Assembly (NCBI GenBank): GCA_937914675.1
Contig: CALDOC010000147.1
Location: 1-5,536 of the forward strand
From: an uncultured Sulfurimonas sp.
Lineage (GTDB): Bacteria > Campylobacterota > Campylobacteria > Campylobacterales > Sulfurimonadaceae
Reading direction: 5' to 3'
Length of the DNA stretch: 5,536 nt
Below the pieces are notes generated by a model. The model worked only from the letters and a program-made list of their open reading frames with translations. It did not search any database and had not been told where the DNA came from. A program made the translations under genes and the position numbers. Below are positions 1-5,514 of this stretch, in pieces. How positions within the stretch are numbered: position 1 is the stretch's first letter; every line of letters begins with the position of its first letter.

Positions 1-1260
1 ATAGATATAGATTGCTTTTTTGCAAGCGCCGCTAGAATTGCCGATCCTTCCCTTGAAGGCAAAGCTATCGCCATTGGAGGGAGAAGCGATACGAAAATTT
101 TTAGTAAAGACTCAAAAAATCAAACGCTAAACTTTGAGAACGCTGGTTCTTTTGTGCCTACTTTTTATAAAGCGTATGAAGCAAAAGACGACGATATGGA
201 CGCTTTTAAAGATAGCGATGGAAAAGTTCGCGGGATATTAACGACCTCTAGTTATGAAGCGCGGGCGTTTGGCGTCAAGACGGCCATGAGCATCAAAGAA
301 GCTCTGCAACTTTGCCCTCGCCTCATCGTCAAAGCGCCAAACATGTCGCTCTATCAAAAACTCTCACATGAGCTTCATGAGTTTTTGCAAACAAAAATTC
401 CGCTTATTGAACAAGCGAGCATAGATGAATTTTATGGCGATTTAAGCGGTTGGGTCGAAGATGAGGAGATTCCCTCGTTTATTGACAATCTTCGTCTTGA
501 AATCAAACGAGAGTTAAATCTTCCCGTCTCCATTGGAGCGGCAAAGAGTAGATACATCGCAAAGTTAGCCACCACTTACGCCAAACCCTTTGGCTGCAAA
601 ACGATTGACGCGCGCAATTTCGACAGCTTCGTAAACCCCATAAAAGTTGAAAATTTTGCGGGCGTTGGAAAAAGCATGAAAGAAAGATTGCACTCCGTGC
701 ATATTCACACTCTTGGCGATTTAAGAGCGAGGAGAGGCACTGTCGAATCTTGGGGTCCCTACGCAAAAGAACTCTACAAAAGAGTGAGTGGACTCAGCGA
801 CGCGCCAATAGTCACAAGTCACAAAAGAAAATCCATCGGAATTTCGAGAACTTTTGATCCGCTATTTGACAGAGAAGAACTCAAACGAAGAGTCCATGTA
901 CTAGCTCGACATCTTAACTTCGCCATACTAAAATTACATGTAATCCCAACTGTTTACCATCTGAGCGTATCTTACGAACTCAACCAATCATCCCACAAAA
1001 ACATATCTTTAGCCGAAATATTTACAGAGAAAAAATTTGACGCCCTTTGTCTACGGCTGTTTAAAGAAGCGGACACCCACAAGCGACTTCATGTCATAAG
1101 ACTTAGCGTTAACTGTTCTAGTTTTACAAGAGATTCTAAAAAAGAGTTGTCGCTCATAGGCTTCGAAGAGGAAACAAAGATGCGCAACCTTACAAACCAC
1201 GTCCATGAGTTGCGAGAGAAGTATGGAATAGATACTATAAAGTTTGCTAGTGAAATGTAG
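1..1260 (+). CDS. dinB: DNA polymerase IV (Y-family translesion polymerase), 5' end outside window
   Basis: Error-prone Y-family polymerase that copies past damaged template bases in the cytoplasm. The frame is open from base 1, so the gene begins before the window; 419 residues are visible and, against E. coli DinB, about six are missing. Visible residues 1-9 read IDIDCFFAS: D2 is the first catalytic metal ligand and F7 matches the steric-gate position. The second acidic motif SIDE (D142, E143) is intact. The fingers motif SSYEAR (83-88) and a helix-hairpin-helix segment FAGVGKS follow, then a little-finger domain starting near GISRTF. ELSLIGF at 382-388 could be a degenerate sliding-clamp motif. 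Between GGR (26-28) and RGILTTSSYEAR (from 77) sits an insertion of about 45 residues absent from E. coli DinB; I recall similar ones in Campylobacterota homologues. The GTG at 154 lies inside this insertion and is not the start. Regulation such as a LexA box would lie upstream, out of view. Confidence 0.92.
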   Translation: MDIDCFFASAARIADPSLEGKAIAIGGRSDTKIFSKDSKNQTLNFENAGSFVPTFYKAYEAKDDDMDAFKDSDGKVRGILTTSSYEARAFGVKTAMSIKEALQLCPRLIVKAPNMSLYQKLSHELHEFLQTKIPLIEQASIDEFYGDLSGWVEDEEIPSFIDNLRLEIKRELNLPVSIGAAKSRYIAKLATTYAKPFGCKTIDARNFDSFVNPIKVENFAGVGKSMKERLHSVHIHTLGDLRARRGTVESWGPYAKELYKRVSGLSDAPIVTSHKRKSIGISRTFDPLFDREELKRRVHVLARHLNFAILKLHVIPTVYHLSVSYELNQSSHKNISLAEIFTEKKFDALCLRLFKEADTHKRLHVIRLSVNCSSFTRDSKKELSLIGFEEETKMRNLTNHVHELREKYGIDTIKFASEM

Positions 1261-1281
1261 TCAATCCACTCTTTAATACGC

Positions 1282-1287
1282 TACAAT
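1282..1287 (+). promoter_or_regulatory. possible -10 box for the DUF234 gene (near-leaderless start)
   Basis: TACAAT is one mismatch from TATAAT and ends five bases before the ATG at 1293. No convincing -35 box is present; TAGTCA at 1258-1263 is a weak match at 18-base spacing. Campylobacterota housekeeping promoters often lack a -35. If used, transcription would begin at or beside the start codon, giving a leaderless or nearly leaderless mRNA. Chance occurrence in AT-rich DNA is quite possible. Confidence 0.35.
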
Positions 1288-1292
1288 ATTTT

Positions 1293-2234
1293 ATGACAAA
1301 TTCGAAACTCATAGAGCAATTTCGCTCTTTTTACTTTAGAAATTATCCAGACGACATGGAGACTCAAATCTCTTACTTCTCTGTTTTTGGCGGTCTTGGC
1401 TGGGACATAGACACCTCAAAACCCATAGAGGAACTCATCAAAACCATCATACTTGATAATTTCGAGCTTTTAAACGAACGCATAGAGAGACTTACCTTAA
1501 ATGAGCCAAACAACAAACGACTGCTTCAAGCCTTGGCGGTAGGAGACAGAAGAATATTTTCCGCCTTTAACAAAGCCGGACTCAACAATGGAAATGGAGG
1601 AGCCGCTCTGAACTACTTGCAAGAGGTTGGCTTGATTCAAATGGAGTACTCTCGCGAAAAAAATCCTAGGGACGAGAATCCAAGCGCAAAGCTCAAACGA
1701 CGAGACTCTAGGCATCGCATATCTCATAAAGTTCTTTTCTCCCACCCCTTTGTAAGATTTTGGTTCTATTTTATAGCTCCACAAATACGCAACGTTCAAA
1801 ATGGAAATTTCAAAAAAGTGCTTGAAAATTTTCAAGAAAAACACAATAGTTACACTAGTTTAGTATTTGAAGAGTTGTCGGAAGTTTTGCTCAATTACAA
1901 TTTAAGAGATTCTCAAATAGCGAGTTCTGGCAGTTATTGGGACGCCGACATTGAAATAGACATATTGACAATCACTGTTGATGAGAAAATATACGTAGCT
2001 GAATGTAAATGGAAAAATCACAAACTTAACAAAAAAGAGTTACGCAAACTCTATGAAAAATGTGAAAAACTTCATATAACGCCCACTCAAATCATCTTTT
2101 TTTCAAAAAGAGGATTTTCAAAAGAGTTGATGCAAATGAGAGGCAAAGAACTCGCCCTATACAGCAGCGAAGACTTTCAAGCGTTAGTCAAATCAAGTTC
2201 CAAAGAAAAACTCATAGAAAATTTTATTAACTAA
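1293..2234 (+). CDS. DUF234 protein with PD-(D/E)XK nuclease-like C-terminus, no ATPase domain
   Basis: A 313-residue protein of unknown function. The segment around residues 75-165 looks like the winged-helix plus HPFVRFWFYFIAP (151-163) signature of DUF234, a domain usually found at the C-terminus of archaeal-type AAA+ ATPases. The C-terminal part fits the PD-(D/E)XK nuclease fold: an acidic helix VFEELSEVLL (E193/E194), D223 in the strand EIDILTI, and ECK (E237, K239) in the next strand. No Walker A or B motif is seen in the first 80 residues, so the ATPase half is absent; stand-alone forms seem to occur in Campylobacterota, from memory. It lies 32 bases after dinB on the same strand and may be co-transcribed. 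No Shine-Dalgarno sequence precedes ATG 1293, and the next ATG (codon 22, 1356) has none either; the first was kept because residues 1-21 look like family sequence. Its 3' end overlaps the convergent J-domain gene by 8 bases. Whether it cuts DNA is unproven. Confidence 0.8.
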   Translation: MTNSKLIEQFRSFYFRNYPDDMETQISYFSVFGGLGWDIDTSKPIEELIKTIILDNFELLNERIERLTLNEPNNKRLLQALAVGDRRIFSAFNKAGLNNGNGGAALNYLQEVGLIQMEYSREKNPRDENPSAKLKRRDSRHRISHKVLFSHPFVRFWFYFIAPQIRNVQNGNFKKVLENFQEKHNSYTSLVFEELSEVLLNYNLRDSQIASSGSYWDADIEIDILTITVDEKIYVAECKWKNHKLNKKELRKLYEKCEKLHITPTQIIFFSKRGFSKELMQMRGKELALYSSEDFQALVKSSSKEKLIENFIN

Positions 2235-3030
2235 GCACTCTTAACGCGGTATACGCTTCTTGAAGAAGTTGAAACTTTCGAGTGTAGTGTTTTACCATAT
2301 CCGGACTATCATTAAAAATTTTATCGGGATGGTAGACTTTTGTAAGTTTTTTGTAACTCTTTTTTAATGCGTCTTGAGAAGCTCCGACAGGACACTCCAA
2401 TACCGTGTAAAACATCGTACGCTCATCCTCTTTATTATCATCGCATAAGTCCCCAAAACTAAAGTTGGCGAAATCACTGTATAGTTTGGACATAAAATGA
2501 TTATCATAAGAGTATTGAATCTGATAATGCAATATATGACGTTTGTTAAGCGCGCGTTCAAGTCTCGCCTTCGCCTTGTAATCGGAAACGTCAATCACCA
2601 AAGAGACGTCCGTGCCTTTTTCTATGTAGACTTCAAGCTGAGAGCGTAAATAACTAATCACCCATGCGTTTGGATAATCTAGTGAAATCAACACCGTGTT
2701 TCTGTCATAAGCATAGAGATTCACTTTAACGTTTTGAGGTTCTTCTAGTTTGTCAAGTTCTATTTTGATGGGCTGCGTTCCATACTTCAACATTGAACGT
2801 AGAAAAAACTGATGAGGAAACTCATGTTTTGAAGCGTGATACCTACTCAATTTGCTTAAAAATTCCTCTCTTATGTCCGTAAGAGTCTCATTTCTAAAGA
2901 CTAACACCGCTTTTGGCAAAAACAACATACCACGAGAGTGATGATTTAAAAACTCTTTCATCCATCCAGTATTTAAAGTTTCAAATCCTGTCGTGATGAG
3001 AATAAGATTGTTACGTAACGCAATATCCAT
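2227..3030 (-). CDS. J-domain protein with C-terminal J domain and unknown N-terminal region
   Basis: A 267-residue putative co-chaperone. The J domain is C-terminal (about 206-266): MFYTVLECPVGAS opens helix I, ALKKSYKKLTKVY is helix II, HPD at 234-236 is the motif that stimulates DnaK ATPase activity, and KFQLLQEAYTAL is helix III. There is no Gly/Phe region or zinc-finger domain, so it is a class C (type III) J protein, not DnaJ itself. Residues 1-205 match no domain I recognise. They show alternating hydrophobic strands and charged helices, no signal peptide and no clear membrane segment, so it is probably cytoplasmic, where the N-terminal region may choose the client. The start at 3030 has an AGG eight bases upstream and lies downstream of a plausible promoter. 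The gene is monocistronic in this view, divergent from purF and convergent with the DUF234 gene. The J domain is near certain; the client and role are unknown. Confidence 0.85.
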   Translation of the reverse strand: MDIALRNNLILITTGFETLNTGWMKEFLNHHSRGMLFLPKAVLVFRNETLTDIREEFLSKLSRYHASKHEFPHQFFLRSMLKYGTQPIKIELDKLEEPQNVKVNLYAYDRNTVLISLDYPNAWVISYLRSQLEVYIEKGTDVSLVIDVSDYKAKARLERALNKRHILHYQIQYSYDNHFMSKLYSDFANFSFGDLCDDNKEDERTMFYTVLECPVGASQDALKKSYKKLTKVYHPDKIFNDSPDMVKHYTRKFQLLQEAYTALRVLS

Positions 3031-3038
3031 AAATCCGA

Positions 3039-3042
3039 CCTA
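3039..3042 (-). promoter_or_regulatory. weak ribosome binding site of the J-domain gene
   Basis: On the minus strand TAGG lies eight bases before the ATG whose first base is 3030. The match to the Shine-Dalgarno consensus is short, but the spacing is right and no better start codon lies nearby. Confidence 0.4.
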
Positions 3043-3063
3043 TTAATTGGAATAATTTATGAA

Positions 3064-3093
3064 AGTGTAGCAAAATTTGTTCCAACACGTAAA
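3064..3093 (-). promoter_or_regulatory. probable promoter of the J-domain gene
   Basis: On the minus strand TACACT (3069-3064) follows a TTTTGC run and resembles a -10 box. TTTACG (3093-3088) lies 18 bases upstream and matches the -35 consensus TTGACA at four positions. Transcription would start near 3057 and give a leader of about 27 bases carrying the AGG ribosome binding site. A second minus-strand -10-like box at 3137-3132 is a farther alternative. Confidence 0.45.
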
Positions 3094-3130
3094 CTTTAAT
3101 CTTAAAACTAATTCAAATCCCTTTCATTTT

Positions 3131-3155
3131 AATTATAGATATTTTGAGTATAATT
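3131..3155. repeat. 7-base inverted repeat overlapping the purF -10 box
   Basis: AATTATA (3131-3137) and TATAATT (3149-3155) are perfect reverse complements separated by 11 bases. The right arm contains the purF -10 box; the left arm reads TATAAT on the opposite strand. The two arms may be back-to-back -10 elements giving divergent transcription, an operator, or an accident of AT-rich DNA. No known purine repressor site was recognised. Confidence 0.35.
3149..3154 (+). promoter_or_regulatory. -10 box of the purF promoter
   Basis: A perfect TATAAT preceded by a T-rich ATTTTGAG stretch, with no good -35 box at the usual distance, the pattern known for Campylobacterota housekeeping promoters. 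The predicted start of transcription is near 3161, leaving a leader of roughly 33 bases before TTG 3194. That is too short for a purine riboswitch, and none is seen. It probably drives both purF and the overlapping radical SAM gene. Confidence 0.65.
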
Positions 3156-3181
3156 GCGATATTATTTAACTACAGTAGTCT

Positions 3182-3186
3182 AAGGA
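3182..3186 (+). promoter_or_regulatory. ribosome binding site that selects the TTG start of purF
   Basis: AAGGA is a strong Shine-Dalgarno match. It lies seven bases before TTG 3194, which is ideal, but 19 bases before the in-frame ATG at 3206, which is too far. This decides the start codon in favour of TTG. Confidence 0.75.
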
Positions 3187-3193
3187 TTTTATC

Positions 3194-4555
3194 TTGCTCG
3201 AAAATATGAACGAAAAATGTGCCGTTGTTGGAATTTATGGTTGCGAAGATGCGTCCAAGTTAGCTTACTTCTCTCTTCACGCTCTTCAACATCGTGGTCA
3301 AGAAGCGGCTGGAATCAGCTCTTCCGATGGGAAAAAACTTCATACCATAAAAAATCGCGGTCTTGTCATGCGCGTTTTTAATGAGAAAAATCTTGCTACG
3401 CTAAGTGGTAACAACGCCATTGGTCACACAAGGTACTCAACCGCTGGAGACGACTCCATACTTGACGCTCAACCAGTCTTCGCCAGATATGATTTAGGTG
3501 AAATGGCGATTGTGCATAATGGCAATCTCACGAACGCGGAAGAAGTCAGAAACGCCCTTATCAAAAAAGGGGCAATTTTTCAAACTTTTATGGACACTGA
3601 AAATCTTATTCACTTGATTGCAAAAAGTGAAAAAGAGAAACTCATCGACAGAATCATTGACGCCGTTCAGAGGATCGAAGGCGCTTTTTCACTTGTGTTT
3701 TTGAGTAGAACGAAGATGTTCGCCATGCGCGATCGTCATGGCTTTCGTCCTTTAAGTCTTGGAAAGTTGCCGTTTGGCGGTTATATAGTCGCTAGTGAAA
3801 CATGCGCTTTTGACCTTGTTGGCGCGACTTACATAAGAGACGTCGAACCGGGAGAACTGCTTATTTTTGAAGAAGGCGAAGAGCCAAAGAGCATAAAAGT
3901 TTTTGAGCCAACCCCTAAACACTGCATATTTGAATACGTATATTTTGCGCGTCCAGACTCCCATGTATTTGGTCAATCAGTATATCAAACAAGAAAAAAC
4001 ATGGGTCAAGAGTTAGCCAGAATACAACCTGTTGAAGCCGATTTAGTGATACCCGTTCCCGATGGTGGCGTTCCAGCTGCCATCGGCTATTCGCAAGCAA
4101 GTGGAATACCTTACGAGATGGGCATCATGAGAAACCACTATATAGGAAGAACCTTTATCGAGCCTACTCAAGAGATGCGCGACTTAAAAGTAAAAATGAA
4201 ATTATCTCCAATGACTGACATTATCAAAGGCAAACGCATTATCGTTGTTGATGATTCCATCGTTCGAGGAACAACTTCAAGAAGAATTATCAGAATGCTA
4301 AAAGAAGCCGGCGCGAGTGAAGTTCACATGAGAGTCTCCTCTCCTCCAACGACCGATCCTTGCTTTTATGGCGTTGACACTCCTAGCAAAGACAAGCTAA
4401 TCGCGGCGAACATGACGAATCAAGAAATTTGCGATTACATTGAAGCCGACTCTTTAGCCTATCTTACCGAAGAAACTCTTCTAAGAAGCGTCAACTCCAA
4501 TATAACCGAAGAGAAGTACTGTACAGCTTGTTTTACGGGTAAATACATAGTTTAA
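3194..4555 (+). CDS. purF: amidophosphoribosyltransferase (glutamine PRPP amidotransferase), Fe-S type
   Basis: Catalyses the first committed step of purine synthesis: PRPP plus glutamine gives 5-phosphoribosylamine, glutamate and pyrophosphate. The N-terminal half is a class II Ntn glutaminase: C9 is the expected nucleophile after removal of a short propeptide (MLENMNEK), followed by LQHRGQEAAG, GHTRYST (77-83) and HNGN (108-111). The C-terminal half is a phosphoribosyltransferase domain with PRPP loop VVDDSIVRGTTS (351-362). C244 (KHCIFE), C390 (DPCFYG) and the CTAC pair C443/C446 match the four ligands of the [4Fe-4S] cluster in Bacillus subtilis PurF, so this is the Fe-S, propeptide-processed type and not the E. 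coli type. At 453 residues it is slightly shorter than the B. subtilis enzyme because it ends soon after FTGKY. The start is TTG, supported by AAGGA seven bases upstream. Its stop codon overlaps the next gene's ATG by one base. No break or missing key residue is seen. Confidence 0.97.
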   Translation: MLENMNEKCAVVGIYGCEDASKLAYFSLHALQHRGQEAAGISSSDGKKLHTIKNRGLVMRVFNEKNLATLSGNNAIGHTRYSTAGDDSILDAQPVFARYDLGEMAIVHNGNLTNAEEVRNALIKKGAIFQTFMDTENLIHLIAKSEKEKLIDRIIDAVQRIEGAFSLVFLSRTKMFAMRDRHGFRPLSLGKLPFGGYIVASETCAFDLVGATYIRDVEPGELLIFEEGEEPKSIKVFEPTPKHCIFEYVYFARPDSHVFGQSVYQTRKNMGQELARIQPVEADLVIPVPDGGVPAAIGYSQASGIPYEMGIMRNHYIGRTFIEPTQEMRDLKVKMKLSPMTDIIKGKRIIVVDDSIVRGTTSRRIIRMLKEAGASEVHMRVSSPPTTDPCFYGVDTPSKDKLIAANMTNQEICDYIEADSLAYLTEETLLRSVNSNITEEKYCTACFTGKYIV

Positions 4556-5514
4556 TGCAACAAATTTATACGTATGGTAGCTACTTAAAAAATAAATTTG
4601 ACGTTAAAATTTACAAAGTAGGCATAAACATCTCGGGTTTCACTTGTCCAAACATAGACGGGACCGTGGCCAAAGGTGGATGCACTTTTTGTGAAAACGA
4701 CTCTTTTAGCGCAAGCACGGACGCGGTTCAAGCGCTAAAAGGCTTTCATTTAAACTTAAACTCTGTCGAAAATCCCTTTTTGGACAAACAACTCCAACAA
4801 CTAGAGTATCAGTTCAACGCGATTTCCAAACGACAAAAAAGAGAGTATGGAGCGCAAAAGTTTTTAGTCTACTTTCAATCGTTCACAAACACTTACGCCC
4901 CATTTGAAACTTTAAAAGCTCTTTATCAAAAAGCTCTCTCCTTTGAAAACGTGGTCGGCCTTAGCATTGGGACTCGTTCGGATAGCATAACGCAAGAGAC
5001 TTTAGAGTATCTCAGCGAACTCAGCGAAACGAAAGAGATATGGATAGAGTTTGGGATTCAATCCGTTTACGATGAAACGCTCGTAAGAATAAATCGCGGG
5101 CATGACAGCGCCAACGTAAAAGAGTGGATAATCAAGTCTAAAAAAGCAGGTTTAAACGTCTGTGGGCATCTTATCTTTGGTTTGCCGAGCGAAACGCAAG
5201 AGATGATGCTTGAAACTTCTAAAGCGGCTTACGAATGGGGCATAGATTCTGTAAAATATCACCCTCTTTACGTAGTCAAACGCACCGCTCTCGCAAACGA
5301 GTTTACTCGCGGCGAATTTACTCCCATAAGCGAAGAAGAGTATCTCGACGTGTTGGTAAAATCCATACAAATGAAACCTCAAAACGTCTCGGTTCAGAGG
5401 GTCACCGCGGGAATTGACGACGACTCGCTTCTAGCGCCTTCGTGGTGTAGAAACAAAAACCTTCAGATTAAAAATATAAATAAAGTGCTCAAGCCTTTAG
5501 GGCTTAAGTACTAA
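4555..5514 (+). CDS. TIGR01212-family radical SAM protein (YhcC/YtqA type)
   Basis: A 319-residue cytoplasmic radical SAM enzyme. C31, C43 and C46 (C-x11-C-x2-C, in CPNIDGTVAKGGCTFC) should bind the [4Fe-4S] cluster that cleaves S-adenosylmethionine. Family blocks follow in order: YFQSFTNTYAP (106-116), GLSIGTRSDS (135-144), EFGIQSVYDETL (165-176), NRGHD (180-184), HLIFGLPSET (205-214), a KYHPLYVVKRT block and a late APSW. The layout matches E. coli YhcC, as I remember it, with a slightly longer segment between the cluster motif and YFQ. Bacillus YtqA, renamed MnmL, is a related protein reported to act in mnm5s2U synthesis at the tRNA wobble base; the same role here is inference. ATG 4555 shares its A with the purF stop (TAATG) and has no clear ribosome binding site, so it probably depends on translational coupling to purF and its promoter. 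GTRSD departs from the commoner GTRPD. Confidence 0.9.
   Translation: MQQIYTYGSYLKNKFDVKIYKVGINISGFTCPNIDGTVAKGGCTFCENDSFSASTDAVQALKGFHLNLNSVENPFLDKQLQQLEYQFNAISKRQKREYGAQKFLVYFQSFTNTYAPFETLKALYQKALSFENVVGLSIGTRSDSITQETLEYLSELSETKEIWIEFGIQSVYDETLVRINRGHDSANVKEWIIKSKKAGLNVCGHLIFGLPSETQEMMLETSKAAYEWGIDSVKYHPLYVVKRTALANEFTRGEFTPISEEEYLDVLVKSIQMKPQNVSVQRVTAGIDDDSLLAPSWCRNKNLQIKNINKVLKPLGLKY
5484..5512 (-). terminator. hairpin at the end of the radical SAM gene, possible terminator for a convergent transcript
   Basis: Bases 5484-5495 and 5501-5512 can form a 12-position stem with one C/A mismatch and one G-T wobble, closed by the loop TTTAG. The core is AAGCC paired with GGCTT. It spans the last codons and first base of the stop of the radical SAM gene. 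Downstream on the plus strand there is no T-run. On the minus strand the stem is followed by a T-rich tract (TTTATTTATATTTTT, 5483-5469), so it fits better as a terminator of transcription arriving from the right. The 22 bases left after the stop (5515-5536) hold nothing recognisable. Confidence 0.4.

Noticed and set aside
154..156. GTG as the start of the polymerase gene
   Set aside because: The frame is open upstream to base 1 and encodes the essential IDIDCFFAS metal-binding strand; the GTG is an internal valine inside the insertion.
503..766. Minus-strand open frame of 87 codons opposite the polymerase gene
   Set aside because: It lies wholly inside strongly conserved dinB coding sequence and its translation resembles no protein; the same holds for the minus-strand frame 1497-1844 opposite the DUF234 gene.
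2254..2268. CTTCTT/AAGAAG inverted repeat as a terminator for the convergent pair
   Set aside because: The stem is short, nearly loopless, lies inside J-domain codons (LLQEA) and has no T-run.
2364..2594. Second minus-strand frame of 76 codons within the J-domain gene
   Set aside because: It is in another frame on the same strand as a gene with a clear J domain, and has no ribosome binding site or family resemblance.
3156..3193. Purine riboswitch before purF
   Set aside because: Only about 33 bases separate the predicted transcription start from TTG, and no three-stem purine aptamer core is visible there or in the rest of the spacer.
3206..3208. ATG as the start of purF
   Set aside because: It is 19 bases from the AAGGA ribosome binding site, whereas TTG 3194 is at the ideal seven bases.
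3752..4100. Two minus-strand frames opposite purF
   Set aside because: purF is certain over this whole range, and the antisense products look like random reading of it.
5152..5417. Short frames on both strands inside the radical SAM gene
   Set aside because: They overlap conserved family blocks; the plus-strand one is extremely Arg/Ser-rich, as expected of an out-of-frame reading.
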